A stretch of 64,000 nt of DNA from JAUIAI01 sp041396685 (GCA_041396685.1 JAWKYD010000019.1:62001-126000); one strand, 5' to 3'; counted from the first letter of the stretch, positions 17,349-26,836 are shown. Notes: generated by a model from the letters alone, not told the origin. Numbers and translations are program-made.

Positions 17349-18917
17349 TCAGACCCGGCGCCGGCGGATGGTGGCCAGCTCCTGCATGCCCATGACGAGC
17401 ATCAAGGCATAGACCATGTAGTTCGGCTGCAGGAAGACCAACTTGCGATCGCGCCCCTGGAGCTGGATCAGCAGGTTGAGCATCGAGCCGGCGGCGGCGA
17501 AGTCGACCCGCCGCAGAAGCAGGCAATCGAGCGTCACGATCTCGTGCGACTCGGTGGTCTCGTTGACGGCGGATACGACATCGTCGATCCGTCCACTGAG
17601 CTCGCCCGAGAGCTTGAGCCGGTTCGGGTGGGCGGTCGGGGATATCTGGGCGGCCGGCTCGTCGGCCGCGGCTTCCGCCGCGGCGCTGCCCGCCTTGTCG
17701 GCACCGATGTGAGCCGGCAAGGGCTCCCAGGACGGCGGCGAGATCTCGTAGGTGACGCAGTAATCGATGCTCAGATCGTCGAAGCGGGTCTCGTCGCCGA
17801 GCAGGCGCAGGCAGAGCAAGGCCAGGCGCCAGAAGATGTCGTCATCGTCGGCACGAGCGGTCTCGATCTTGCTTCGTGCCAGATCGAACAGGCGCTGCAC
17901 ACCAAGCACGCGCAGCGGCCAGCCTAGCCCGGTGAAGACGTCGATCAGACGCAGCATCTGGCGCGCGCCGTCGGCACTGACCTCGGTCGATTCGCCGAGG
18001 TCGATGCTGCAGTCACGCTTGTGACCCGCCGCGCGGACGAGTTGTTCGACGATGCTGCCGGATCGATCGTCGATCGTCCCGCGCAGCACCAGGTGCGAAG
18101 GACTGCCGGTGCGTGCACGGGTCTTGGCCGGCACCTTGAGGTCGTCGCTCCACGCCGGTGGCGAGCTCTCGGTCTCGTTGGCGTAGGCGATGGCCACCGA
18201 ATCGAAAGCCTCACGATCGCCGATCACGCGCAGCAGATCGAACACCATGTGCCAGGACAGGATGCGGTAGAACCCGGTCAGGCCGTCTTCGGCCATCGAG
18301 CGACGCAGGGCCTCGTGCGCACCGGCGAAATTGCCGTTGGAGAACAGAATCGCCGCCTCCTCGAGCGCCACCGGCATCGACTGTGAGCCATCGACGATGT
18401 CGATCGCGAACGGGTCCTCGCCCATCAGCGTGGTGGTCGAGGCGATCGTGTCGGTGTCGATGCCACCCGGCTTGGCGGCCGGTGCGGCGACCGCGGAGGG
18501 CTCGGGCTTGGTGCTTTCGAAGGGCAGCGGTTCGTCGAGTGCCCGCCGCGCGGGCGGCGGCGGCTCGTCGGCGGGCTCGGGCAGACCGGCCTCGCGGCGT
18601 TCTTCCTTGCGCGAAATCTGACCGAGGATCTCGACCGCCGTAGGCTTGCGAACGCGGGACTCGGGCGCACGGATCCCCAGCGCCAGGGCTTCGAGTTCGT
18701 CGACGCCGGCCGCCAGCGCGTCGGAGATCATCTCGCTCTCGATCTGATCGATCTTCTCGGCGGTCAGGCGGCCGAGTTCACGATCGGACAACGAGGGTTC
18801 GGCGCGCGAGGGAAGCGTATCGACGGCAGCGTCGCCGCCCATGGTCGAGGCGTCGCCGAGATCGGCATCGGCCGAGCGGCGGTTCGCGGACTTCCTTCGA
18901 AACAGTGAAAAAACCAT
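17349..18917 (-). CDS. STAS-domain protein of unknown function
   Basis: This is a 522-residue cytoplasmic protein commonly found beside hslVU and dksA in Burkholderiales. The N-terminal 200 residues are low-complexity and acidic. A helical region starts near EEAAILFSNGNFAGAHEALRR. Two STAS-like segments follow: around HLVLRGTIDD through IDLGESTEVSADGARQMLRLI, and at the C-terminus RLKLSGELSGRIDD through VTLDCLLLRRVDFAAAGSMLNLLIQL. STAS domains usually act in regulation by protein contact (anti-anti-sigma-like). The conserved Ser of classic anti-anti-sigma factors is not obvious. The ATG at 18917 (MVFSLFRRK) is preferred. Confidence 0.85.
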   Translation of the reverse strand: MVFSLFRRKSANRRSADADLGDASTMGGDAAVDTLPSRAEPSLSDRELGRLTAEKIDQIESEMISDALAAGVDELEALALGIRAPESRVRKPTAVEILGQISRKEERREAGLPEPADEPPPPARRALDEPLPFESTKPEPSAVAAPAAKPGGIDTDTIASTTTLMGEDPFAIDIVDGSQSMPVALEEAAILFSNGNFAGAHEALRRSMAEDGLTGFYRILSWHMVFDLLRVIGDREAFDSVAIAYANETESSPPAWSDDLKVPAKTRARTGSPSHLVLRGTIDDRSGSIVEQLVRAAGHKRDCSIDLGESTEVSADGARQMLRLIDVFTGLGWPLRVLGVQRLFDLARSKIETARADDDDIFWRLALLCLRLLGDETRFDDLSIDYCVTYEISPPSWEPLPAHIGADKAGSAAAEAAADEPAAQISPTAHPNRLKLSGELSGRIDDVVSAVNETTESHEIVTLDCLLLRRVDFAAAGSMLNLLIQLQGRDRKLVFLQPNYMVYALMLVMGMQELATIRRRRV

Positions 18918-19043
18918 GCTGGATCGCGTCAATTTCAGCGATCCAGTCTACCAGCGGCGGGCCCGGCGTCTAAGGCCCGGACGACCACCTGCGTCTTGCA
19001 GGCGACCTACGGTAACCGGCGGTAACCGCGCCGCGGCCGGGTT

Positions 19044-19469
19044 TCAGTCGCCGAACATCTTTTGGCGCAGCTCGCGCCGCTGCTGGGCCTCGAGCGACAA
19101 GGTGGCGGTGGGCCGCGCGATCAGCCGGCCGACGCCGATCGGCTCGCCGGTTTCCTCGCAGAAGCCATAATCGCCGCTGTCGATGCGTGACAGCGCCTGC
19201 TGAACCTTCTTGAGCAGCTTGCGTTCGCGGTCGCGGGTGCGCAGTTCGAGTGCGTGCTCTTCCTCGATCGTGGCTCGGTCGGCCGGATCGGGGACGATGA
19301 CGGTCTCGCGCAGATGCTCGGTGGTTTCACCGGCATTGGAGAGGATGTCCTTCTCCATCTGCTGGAGCTTGTCACGAAAGAACGCGAGCTGGGCCGCATT
19401 CATGTACTGCGCTTCGCCCATCTTGAGCATTTCCTGCTCAGTGGGAATCTTGACTTCCTTGACGGCCAT
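19044..19469 (-). CDS. dksA: RNA polymerase-binding transcription factor DksA
   Basis: This is a 141-residue coiled-coil protein that binds the RNA polymerase secondary channel and, with ppGpp, redirects transcription in the stringent response. The coiled coil (LAFFRDKLQQMEKDIL through LRTRDRERKLLKKVQQAL) has the tip residues DPADRAT. In the globular end only one of the four zinc cysteines of the E. coli protein remains (FCEETGEPIG ... TATLSLEAQ). This is the zinc-independent form and appears common in betaproteobacteria. The start at 19469 (MAVKEVKIPT) fits the family. Confidence 0.95.
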   Translation of the reverse strand: MAVKEVKIPTEQEMLKMGEAQYMNAAQLAFFRDKLQQMEKDILSNAGETTEHLRETVIVPDPADRATIEEEHALELRTRDRERKLLKKVQQALSRIDSGDYGFCEETGEPIGVGRLIARPTATLSLEAQQRRELRQKMFGD

Positions 19470-19567
19470 AACCTCAACGCTCCAGGTAGGGGCCCACGGC
19501 AATGCCTGGCTCGATCAATGAAACGATCGGCGCGGCCCGTGGCCCCGTCGGATCGAAGGCGTCCAGC

Positions 19568-20545
19568 TTACGCAAGACACTGCTCCAAACCCTTGATGAA
19601 AGTCTCTTTCGGAAGGTTTCGCCCGATGAACACCATCTTGCTGGCCTTCTTTTCGTTGTTTTTCCATGCGCGCCCGACGTCGGCACCCATCATCATGTGC
19701 ACGCCCTGGAAAACCGTCTGGCGGTCGGAGCCCTTCATGTAGAGCACGCCCTTGTAGCGCAGCATCTGCTCGCCATAGACCTGGATCAGGCCCGACAGGA
19801 AGTCTTCGAGGCGGCCCGGATCGAACGGACGGCGCGAGCTGAACACGAAGCTCTGCACCTCGTCGCTGTGCTCGTGCTCGTCGCTTTCGAGGAAATCGGG
19901 CGCGATCTCGAGGATGTTGTTCAGGTTGAAGCCGCGGATGTCGAGCACATCCTTGATCGCGACCTCGCCGAAATGCACGTTCTGGATCGGGGCGCGCGGA
20001 TTGATGCGCACGAGGCGCTTGCGCAGCGCGGCCAGCTCGTCTTCGCCGACCAGGTCGGTCTTGGAGATCAGCAGGCGGTCGGCGAAGGCGACCTGTTCGG
20101 CCGCCTCGCGGGTGTCATCGAGCTGCTTCATGCCGTGCTTGGCATCGACCACGGTGAGCACGGCGTCGAGCAGATAGGTGTCCGCGATGTCGTCGTCGAT
20201 GAAGAAGGTCTGCGCGACCGGAGCGGGGTCGGCCAGACCGGTGGTCTCGATGATCACCCGGTCGAACGAGACGTCGCCGGACTGCCGGCGCTCGCGCAGG
20301 TCGCCCAGAATGCGCACCAGATCACCACGCACCGTGCAACAGATGCAGCCGTTGTTCATCTCGATGATCTGCTCGTCGCGGTTTTGCAGGAGCAGTTCGT
20401 TGTCGACCCCGGACTCGCCGAACTCGTTCTCGATCACCGCGATCTTCATGCCGTGCTGCTCGTGAAGCACACGGTTGAGCAGCGTGGTCTTACCGCTGCC
20501 CAGAAAACCGGTCAGGATCGTCACCGGAATGTGCGAACCACTCAT
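19568..20545 (-). CDS. COG0523 (CobW/YjiA/ZigA-like) metal-chaperone GTPase
   Basis: This is a 325-residue G3E GTPase. It has the Walker A motif GFLGSGKTTLLN, the metal-binding CxCC motif CICC at about residue 67, the switch region IIETTGLADP, and SKTD for guanine recognition. A His/Glu-rich stretch (ESDEHEHSDE) could hold metal. The family moves zinc or other metals into client proteins and is often zinc-repressed. It sits 98 bp from dksA, a common neighbour arrangement. The ATG at 20545 (MSGSHIPVTILTG) places the P-loop correctly. The upstream DNA (20546-20700) is noticeably A/T-richer than the surroundings and likely holds the promoter; a Zur site there could not be confirmed by eye. Confidence 0.93.
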   Translation of the reverse strand: MSGSHIPVTILTGFLGSGKTTLLNRVLHEQHGMKIAVIENEFGESGVDNELLLQNRDEQIIEMNNGCICCTVRGDLVRILGDLRERRQSGDVSFDRVIIETTGLADPAPVAQTFFIDDDIADTYLLDAVLTVVDAKHGMKQLDDTREAAEQVAFADRLLISKTDLVGEDELAALRKRLVRINPRAPIQNVHFGEVAIKDVLDIRGFNLNNILEIAPDFLESDEHEHSDEVQSFVFSSRRPFDPGRLEDFLSGLIQVYGEQMLRYKGVLYMKGSDRQTVFQGVHMMMGADVGRAWKNNEKKASKMVFIGRNLPKETFIKGLEQCLA

Positions 20546-20700
20546 GAGAAAAATTGTCGGTGTCTGCAAAGAACGGCGGATTGTACTGGCATCGTTCCGA
20601 AATTCGAAATACCGGAGCAACGTGTTTTTTCGAGGCCTTTTGCATGCTGCAACGAAGTGGCAAGCGGCGTGCCTGTAAGCGCTGTCGACATTCGTTTCGA

Positions 20701-20726
20701 CTCGCAACGCTTTTTTGCATTGCGAG
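20701..20726 (-). terminator. Hairpin after xerC
   Basis: CTCGCAACGC and GCATTGCGAG form a 10-position stem (one C/A mismatch) around a TTTTTT loop, 8 bp beyond the xerC stop codon. A terminator for the minus-strand lpxL-dapF-xerC transcript is plausible, although the T-run is in the loop on the plus strand. Confidence 0.4.
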
Positions 20727-20733
20727 CGCCGCC

Positions 20734-21711
20734 TCAGCGTTTGCGCGCGCGCGGATGCGCCGCGTCGTAGACATTGGCCAGGCGTTGGAAATCGAGCGCC
20801 GTGTAGACCTGCGTGGTGGCGATGTTGGCGTGGCCCAGCAGCTCCTGCACGCCGCGCAGGTCACCGCTGGATTGCAACAGATGGCTGGCGAACGAATGCC
20901 GCAGCACGTGCGGATGGACCCGGCTGGCGATACCCTGCCCGCGCGCCAGGCGTGCCAGGCGGACCTGCACGGTGCGCCGCGCCAGGCGTCGGCCACGATT
21001 GCTGATGAACAAGGCGTGCGACTCGGCGCCCGGCCGTTCGGCGAGCCAGGCGGCGCGCAACGCCACCCATGCGTCGATCGCCTCCAGTGCCGCACGGCCC
21101 ACCGGGACACTACGCTGCTTGCCACCCTTGCCGGTCACGCGCACCTGGGCTTCGGAGCGTTCGAGCCACGAAATGCTGCGACCATCGCCATCGCTGAAGT
21201 AGTGCAGGTCCAGGCTGCACAGCTCGGCCAGCCGCAGTCCCGAGGAATAGAACAATTCCACCAGCGCCTTGTCGCGCACGGCCTCGAAGGCCTCGCCGGC
21301 ACGATGTGCGGCCAGGCGGTTGGCCTCGTCGGGACTGAGCGCCTTGGGCAGTCGTCGCGGCGCCTTGGGCCCGCGCACGCCGCGTACCGGGTTGTGCGCG
21401 AGCGCGAGAAAGTCGAAGAAACCGCGCCACGCGGACAAACGCTGCGCAATGGTGCGCGGCGCGAGCCCTTCGCGCGCCAGTTCGGCCACCCAGCGACGAA
21501 TGTCGGCCTCGCGCACCTGTTGCCAGGGCATGTCTTCGGCCAGCAACTCGAGCAACTCCAGCGCCTGCGCGTAGCTGGTCAGGGTGGCCGCTGAATAGCC
21601 GCGCTCGGTCCGCAGCCGGCCCAGCCAGGCACCGATCTCGGGGCGCGACTGCACCGTGATCGGATCGTGCCGCTCGTCAGGCGGCCGAGGCACGGTCGGT
21701 TCGCCGCGCAT
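20734..21711 (-). CDS. xerC: Tyrosine recombinase XerC
   Basis: This site-specific recombinase acts with XerD at dif to resolve chromosome dimers. The 325 residues fit the family. The N-terminal SAM-like domain covers about residues 15-110. The catalytic domain has the first Arg in SSGLRLAEL, the conserved Lys in TGKGGKQR, HPHVLRHSFASHLL, LGHANI and the nucleophile Tyr303 (TTQVYT). It overlaps the upstream DUF484 gene by 35 bp, an arrangement often seen (dapF-DUF484-xerC). Confidence 0.96.
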   Translation of the reverse strand: MRGEPTVPRPPDERHDPITVQSRPEIGAWLGRLRTERGYSAATLTSYAQALELLELLAEDMPWQQVREADIRRWVAELAREGLAPRTIAQRLSAWRGFFDFLALAHNPVRGVRGPKAPRRLPKALSPDEANRLAAHRAGEAFEAVRDKALVELFYSSGLRLAELCSLDLHYFSDGDGRSISWLERSEAQVRVTGKGGKQRSVPVGRAALEAIDAWVALRAAWLAERPGAESHALFISNRGRRLARRTVQVRLARLARGQGIASRVHPHVLRHSFASHLLQSSGDLRGVQELLGHANIATTQVYTALDFQRLANVYDAAHPRARKR

Positions 21712-22504
21712 CGTCCGCGCGGGCCATCAGGCGCGACAATGACGCGCTGGCGATCTCGCCGATGCGTTCCAGGACATCGGTCGCCATGCCCGTCTGGAAG
21801 CGGTCGCCGTCGGCCGAGCCAAGCACGATCAGGCCGAATGCACGCGGCTCGGCGCCCCGTCGCAGCGCGAGCAAGGCCATCGAGCGCGCATCCTCGCCGC
21901 CACCGGCCAGCCAGCGCGTCTGCGGGTAGCGTCCGGTCAGGCCGCAATAGGGCCTGTGCAGGTCATCGGCCAGCGCGCGCGTGTCCGAATCGACGGCCCG
22001 GGCCTCGGGCAGGGCCGCGTATTGTTCGGCCACACCCCATAGCCGCATCGCGGCCATCGGCACCGAGAAGTGCTCGCGCAGACCGGCGATGATTCGTCCC
22101 GGCATGGCCGAGGCCTCGCCCGTGAGCAACAACTCGCGCGTGAAGTGCTGCAGGCGTGCGGCCAGCGCGTCGTTCTCGTGACCAACCGCCATCAGCGAGG
22201 CCAGACGTCGCTCGAGCAGGGCACGCTGCTCGCGCAACTGGGCGAGCTGGCGCTCGTGCAGCGACAGCGCGCGCCCGCGGTGCAGGTCGGGCAGGCGGGC
22301 GTCGGCCAGCACGCTCGGAAAGCGATCGAAGAACGAAGGCGTGGCGAGCAGATACTCGGCGATCGCCGACTCGTCGATGCCCTCCCCGTCGGCCACCGGC
22401 CCGTCGGGGACGGGTGTCTCGGCAGGAGGGTTGCCGGCATCGGCGTTCGCATTCGATTTCACTTTCATGGGTCCCGTCGTCTGCGGAGGTTCGTCATACG
22501 GCAT
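21677..22504 (-). CDS. DUF484 family protein
   Basis: This is a 275-residue protein with the DUF484 (GAF-like) domain. The domain starts at IAEYLLATPSFFDRFPSVLADARLPDLHRGRALSLHERQLAQLREQ and ends with a GAF-type segment (GLIVLGSADGDRFQTGMATDVLERIGEIASASLSRL). The role is unknown. It lies between dapF and xerC in many proteobacteria. The N-terminal 30 residues are variable and the start could be 36 bases later (MKVKSNAN). Confidence 0.92.
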   Translation of the reverse strand: MPYDEPPQTTGPMKVKSNANADAGNPPAETPVPDGPVADGEGIDESAIAEYLLATPSFFDRFPSVLADARLPDLHRGRALSLHERQLAQLREQRALLERRLASLMAVGHENDALAARLQHFTRELLLTGEASAMPGRIIAGLREHFSVPMAAMRLWGVAEQYAALPEARAVDSDTRALADDLHRPYCGLTGRYPQTRWLAGGGEDARSMALLALRRGAEPRAFGLIVLGSADGDRFQTGMATDVLERIGEIASASLSRLMARADDARRTDRASAA

Positions 22505-22576
22505 CGACCCCCTCGTTCATCGGCCGTCACGGCGGCCGTCATGGATTCGGCTGCCTGCCCGCCGGGCAGCGCCGGG

Positions 22577-23434
22577 CTAAGCCGCCGGCGGCCAGGGCAA
22601 TTCGCCCTCGAAAACCGTTACCGCTTCGCCGGTCATGAACACCGGCCCGCCATGCCATTCGATCTCGAGCACACCGCCCAGTGCCTGCACCTGCACGGTG
22701 GGCGCCAGGCGCCCCTGGCGCATGCCCAGAACCGCCGCCGCACAGGCGCCCGAACCGCAGGCCAGGGTCTCGCCGGCGCCGCGCTCCCAGACCCGCAGGC
22801 GCACATGCCCGGCATCGACGAACTGCATGAACGAGGCGTTCACGCCGCGGCCGAAACGGGCGTGGCGCTCGATGCGCGGACCTTCCTCGCGCACCGGCGC
22901 GGTATCGACGTCGTCGACCCACTGCATGGCATGCGGATTGCCCATCGAGGCGATGCTGATCCAGCGCTCTTGGCCGGCCAGCGGCAGCGCCCAGAGGCGG
23001 CAGTCGTGCTCGTTGCGCATCGCCAGACCATCGGCGTCGAAGTCGACGTCGGCGGGCTCGAAACGCGGCGCGCCCATGTCCACGCGCACGCGGCCGTCGG
23101 CCAACTCGGCCGGATGAATCAGGCCCTTGGCGGTGCGCACGGTGATCTCGGTCTTGTCGGTCAGGCCTTGCTCGCGCACGAATCGCACGAAACAGCGCGC
23201 ACCGTTGCCACACTGCTCGACCTCGCCACCATCGGCATTGAAGATGCGATAACGAAAATCGACCCCGGGCGCGTCATCGGGCTCGACGACCAGGATCTGG
23301 TCGGCGCCGACGCCGCGATGGCGGTCGGCCAGTGCCCGCAATTGCGCCGGCGCCAGCGACAGGCGCTGGCGCACGCCGTCGAGCATGACGAAGTCATTGC
23401 CCGCACCATGCATCTTGGTGAATCGCAATCGCAT
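22577..23434 (-). CDS. dapF: Diaminopimelate epimerase
   Basis: This enzyme converts LL- to meso-diaminopimelate for lysine and peptidoglycan synthesis. It has 285 residues. The N-terminal half opens with KMHGAGNDFVMLDG, and the first catalytic cysteine is in EQCGNGARCFVRF. The second is in ETLACGSGACAAAVLG, with the following segment typical of the family. It is third in a minus-strand operon after two lipid A acyltransferase genes. Confidence 0.97.
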   Translation of the reverse strand: MRLRFTKMHGAGNDFVMLDGVRQRLSLAPAQLRALADRHRGVGADQILVVEPDDAPGVDFRYRIFNADGGEVEQCGNGARCFVRFVREQGLTDKTEITVRTAKGLIHPAELADGRVRVDMGAPRFEPADVDFDADGLAMRNEHDCRLWALPLAGQERWISIASMGNPHAMQWVDDVDTAPVREEGPRIERHARFGRGVNASFMQFVDAGHVRLRVWERGAGETLACGSGACAAAVLGMRQGRLAPTVQVQALGGVLEIEWHGGPVFMTGEAVTVFEGELPWPPAA

Positions 23435-23476
23435 CTCGGATCGGGGGATCAGGAGTTGGCGGCCATTATCACCCGC

Positions 23477-24349
23477 TCAGTAGAAGCCGGCCTCGCCGGG
23501 TGGCCGCGTTTTGAAACGCTTGTGGCTCCAGAGATACTGTTCCGGCGCTTCGAGCACGCGCGCCTCGATGAACGCGTTCATTTGCCGGGTGGCGGCTTCG
23601 AGGTCATCGGGCGGGTAATCGGCCCACGGTTCGTAGAGCGTGACCTCGTAACCGCGCTCGGTCATCAGGGTCACGCAGGGCACCACCGCCGCGCGCGCCA
23701 GCCGGGCCAGGCGGGCCACCGAGGTGACCGTGGCGGCGGGCACACCGAAGAACGGCACGAACACGGCGTCGCGTGCGCCCAGATCCATGTCGGGCAGGAA
23801 GTAGAACGGCACGCCATCACGCACGGTGCGCGCGGCGCCGCGCATTCCCTCGTTGCGCAAGATCATGCGCGAGCCATGAAAGCGGCTTCGTCCGGCGGTC
23901 ATGGCCGCGGTCAGCACGGCACTCTTTTGCTGCGCATACATCGAATCGACGCGGCGCTCGACCTGGACTCGGATGCCGCCGGCGTCCAGCCCGAGAAAAT
24001 GCGGTGCGAGCAGGATGGCGGGCCGGCCCTGGAGCGTTTGCAGATGCTCTTCGCCGCGAATCGTGCACAGGGCACGGATGCGTTCGGGCGGCCCGAACCA
24101 GAAGATGAAGCGTTCGAAGAAGGTGATCAGGAAGGCACGAAAGTGCGCGCGCGCCACCTGTTCGCGACGCTGCTCGGTCCAGTCCGGAAAACACAGGCGC
24201 AGGTTGGTCAGGGTGACGTGACGCCGTCCGCCGGCCAGCCGGTAGACGAGGTCACCCACCGGCGCGGCGAGACGGCGAATCAGCGGCAGCGGTAGCCGCG
24301 CCACCTGCTTGAAGACGAATAGTCCGGCCCGTGCCGCCGCCTCACCCAT
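23477..24349 (-). CDS. Lipid A biosynthesis acyltransferase (LpxL/HtrB family), copy 1
   Basis: This is an inner-membrane acyltransferase that adds a secondary acyl chain to the lipid A precursor. It has 290 residues from the ATG at 24349. The catalytic HX4D motif is in LAPHFLGLDAGG. NLRLCFPDWTEQRRE, YAQQKSA, RNEGMRGAARTVRDGVPFYFLPDMDLG and the closing APEQYLWSHKRFKTRPPGE are typical. It starts 13 bp after the second paralogue, so the two are co-transcribed and probably act on different acyl positions. Confidence 0.94.
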   Translation of the reverse strand: MGEAAARAGLFVFKQVARLPLPLIRRLAAPVGDLVYRLAGGRRHVTLTNLRLCFPDWTEQRREQVARAHFRAFLITFFERFIFWFGPPERIRALCTIRGEEHLQTLQGRPAILLAPHFLGLDAGGIRVQVERRVDSMYAQQKSAVLTAAMTAGRSRFHGSRMILRNEGMRGAARTVRDGVPFYFLPDMDLGARDAVFVPFFGVPAATVTSVARLARLARAAVVPCVTLMTERGYEVTLYEPWADYPPDDLEAATRQMNAFIEARVLEAPEQYLWSHKRFKTRPPGEAGFY

Positions 24350-24362
24350 GCTCGTCCGGCGA

Positions 24363-25316
24363 TTACTGTTGCGGCAACTTGTGCCTGAGGTCGGGCTCGT
24401 TGGTGAGCTCGACGACATCCGGCTGCGCTTCGGCCACGACCATGCCGGCATCGGCCGCGGCGACGCCCGGCGGTAGCTTGTAGCGGTTGTAACCCCAAAG
24501 GTATTGCCCGGGCATGCGCTGGATGAGCCCCTCGAAGCGCGCATTGACCACGGCCGGCGTCGGCACGTCGGGCAGCACTTCGAAGTGCAGCCGCCAGCCG
24601 CGGCCGAGCGACAGGCGCTCGGCGGTGGCCAGCACCACCGTGCAACCGGTCATCTCGGTCAGGCGCTGCGGCAGGGTCATCGTGTAGGCCGGCTTACCGA
24701 AGAAGTTCGCCCACTCGCCATCGCCCTCGGTGGGAACCTGGTCGGGCAACAGCCCGACGATGTCGCCGCGACGCAGCGTGCGCAGCATGGTGCGCAGGCC
24801 GCCGATGGTCGGCGGCACCGCGGTGACGCCATCGGCCGAACGTGCCGCCTCGAGCCAACGGCGCACGAAGTCGATCTTGGGCGGTTTGTAGAGCACCGTG
24901 ATCGGCCGGCGCGCGGCGTAGAAGCGCGCGGCGACCTCGAACGCCCCCAGGTGCGGGGTCAGGATCAGCACGCCGCGGCCGCGCTGCTCGGCGATCTCGA
25001 GCGCCTCGGTGCTGCTGAGCAGCACCTTGCGGATGACCGCACGCGGATGATGCGTCCAGACCCACGGACACTCGGCGATCATGCGCCCGGCCTGCACGAT
25101 CGCCTGCCGCCGCACCGCGCCGGGGCGATAACCGGCCTGCGCCATGTTGGTGTCGAGCTTTCTGCGATAGCTGGCCGAGAACGCCCATGCAATCACGCCA
25201 ATGCATGCCCCGAACAGATGAGCGATCGGCAGCGGCGCCAGGCCGAGCAAGCGCAACACCCGCGGCATGCTCGGTCGGGCGGCCGACTGCCGCGAGGGCG
25301 CGTTTGAGGCGGACAT
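24363..25316 (-). CDS. Lipid A biosynthesis acyltransferase (LpxL/HtrB family), copy 2
   Basis: This is a 317-residue paralogue of the next gene. It has the catalytic HX4E motif in LTPHLGAFEVAA, the N-terminal anchor LPIAHLFGACIGVIAWAFSA, GLLPDQVPTEGDGEWANFFGKPAYTMTLPQRL, and the closing MPGQYLWGYNRYKLPPG. It is the first gene of the minus-strand operon and diverges from metK. The start is the ATG at 25316, with MPRVLRLLG downstream as an alternative. Confidence 0.93.
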   Translation of the reverse strand: MSASNAPSRQSAARPSMPRVLRLLGLAPLPIAHLFGACIGVIAWAFSASYRRKLDTNMAQAGYRPGAVRRQAIVQAGRMIAECPWVWTHHPRAVIRKVLLSSTEALEIAEQRGRGVLILTPHLGAFEVAARFYAARRPITVLYKPPKIDFVRRWLEAARSADGVTAVPPTIGGLRTMLRTLRRGDIVGLLPDQVPTEGDGEWANFFGKPAYTMTLPQRLTEMTGCTVVLATAERLSLGRGWRLHFEVLPDVPTPAVVNARFEGLIQRMPGQYLWGYNRYKLPPGVAAADAGMVVAEAQPDVVELTNEPDLRHKLPQQ

Positions 25317-25668
25317 CGGCGAACGAATCAGGGAAAAAAGGAGTGCTGAGGATACGACACGCACACCACCGGGCGGAAATCACTGACGTTGCCTGTTGTT
25401 TTCATATAATGCGGAGGTCGCCGAGTTAACGGACAACTTGCGGGGCGACACACCGAGCGAGGGCTGACGCCCGAGTTCGGCGATTCGGCACGAAGCACGG
25501 CTGGCGGCGCTGCAAGCCGCCATGCGGGTTTCGTGACCTGACCGCTAAAGCGTCGCCGCTTCTCTGCAAGTCGGCTGCGCCGATCTGCAACCGTCCGGTC
25601 TTTCAAGTGTGCCCTGCGGGGCAACCGGATTCGCGGGCCACGCCGGCCCGCCAAGATGGAGAAGCTGC
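25317..25668 (+). promoter_or_regulatory. metK promoter and long structured leader
   Basis: A sigma-70-type -10 box TATAAT lies at 25405-25410, with CTGACG about 16 bp upstream as a poor -35. This gives a leader of roughly 250 nt before the metK ATG. The leader holds several strong hairpins: GGGC-TGAC-GCCC near 25456, GGCGGC/GCCGCC flanking GCTGCAA near 25505, and CGGCTGCGCCG near 25573. A regulatory leader is plausible for a SAM-synthetase gene. I do not recognise a known SAM riboswitch class in it. Confidence 0.5.
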
Positions 25669-26826
25669 ATGAACGAATACCTCTTTACCTCCGAATCGGT
25701 CTCCGAAGGCCATCCCGACAAGGTCGCGGACCAGATCTCCGACGCCATCCTGGATGCGCTGCTGACGCTCGACCCGCGTTCGCGCGTCGCAGCCGAGACC
25801 TTGTGCACCACCGGCCTCGTGCTGCTGGCCGGCGAGATCACCTCGACCGGCAATATCGACTACATCCAGGTCGCGCGCGACACGATCAAGGAAATCGGCT
25901 ACGACAACACCGAGTACGGCATCGACTACAAGGGCTGCTCGGTACAGGTCTGCTACGACAAGCAGAGTCCCGACATCGCCCAGGGCGTCGACAAGGCGCA
26001 CGACAACGATCTCGACCAGGGTGCCGGCGACCAGGGCCTGATGTTCGGCTACGCCTGCGACGAGACGCCCGAGCTGATGCCCGCGGCAATCTATTACGCC
26101 CACCGTCTGGTCGAGCGCCAGGCGCAGTTGCGCAAGGACGGTCGTCTGCCCTGGCTGCGCCCCGACGCCAAGTCGCAGATCACGCTGCGCTACGCCGACG
26201 GCCGGCCGCAATCGATCGACACCGTCGTGATCTCGACCCAGCACGCACCCGACATCGAGATGTCGAAGCTGCGCGAGGCGGTCATCGAAGAGATCGTCAA
26301 GCCGGTGCTGCCGGCCGAACTGGTCAAGGGCGAGATCAAGTACCTGATCAACCCGACCGGCCGTTTCGTGATCGGTGGCCCGCAGGGCGACTGCGGCCTG
26401 ACCGGACGCAAGATCATCGTCGACACCTACGGCGGCGCGGCACCGCATGGCGGTGGCGCGTTCTCGGGCAAGGATCCGTCCAAGGTCGACCGTTCGGCCG
26501 CCTACGCCGCGCGTTACGTGGCCAAGAACATCGTCGCCGCCGGCCTGGCCGAGCGCTGCCTGGTGCAGCTCTCGTACGCGATCGGTGTCGCCGAACCGAC
26601 CTCGGTGTGGGTCACCACCCAGGGCACGGGCAAGCTCGACGACGCCAAGATCGCGGCCCTGGTGCGCGAGCACTTCGACCTGCGGCCGAAGGGCATCGTC
26701 CAGATGCTCGACCTGCTGCGTCCCATCTACCGCAAGAGTGCGGCCTACGGCCACTTCGGCCGCGACGAGCCGCAGTTCTCGTGGGAAGCGACCGACAAGG
26801 CCGAGCTGCTGAGGGCCGCTCTCTGA
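25669..26826 (+). CDS. metK: S-adenosylmethionine synthetase
   Basis: This enzyme makes SAM from methionine and ATP. It has 385 residues, the normal length. It shows TSESVSEGHPDKVADQISDAILDALL, GAGDQGLMFGYACDETPELMP, the glycine-rich loop GGPQGDCGLTGRKIIVDTYGG, and PHGGGAFSGKDPSKVDRSAAYAARYVAKN. The ATG at 25669 is chosen because the conserved N-terminus MNEYLFTSESV begins there. It opens the SAM-cycle region that continues with ahcY and metF. Confidence 0.98.
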   Translation: MNEYLFTSESVSEGHPDKVADQISDAILDALLTLDPRSRVAAETLCTTGLVLLAGEITSTGNIDYIQVARDTIKEIGYDNTEYGIDYKGCSVQVCYDKQSPDIAQGVDKAHDNDLDQGAGDQGLMFGYACDETPELMPAAIYYAHRLVERQAQLRKDGRLPWLRPDAKSQITLRYADGRPQSIDTVVISTQHAPDIEMSKLREAVIEEIVKPVLPAELVKGEIKYLINPTGRFVIGGPQGDCGLTGRKIIVDTYGGAAPHGGGAFSGKDPSKVDRSAAYAARYVAKNIVAAGLAERCLVQLSYAIGVAEPTSVWVTTQGTGKLDDAKIAALVREHFDLRPKGIVQMLDLLRPIYRKSAAYGHFGRDEPQFSWEATDKAELLRAAL

Positions 26827-26836
26827 GTCGTCGGCC

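Noticed and set aside
20734..21711. Phage or integron integrase marking a mobile element
   Set aside because: Length, active-site context and the dapF-DUF484 neighbourhood identify the housekeeping XerC. No attachment sites or cargo are seen.
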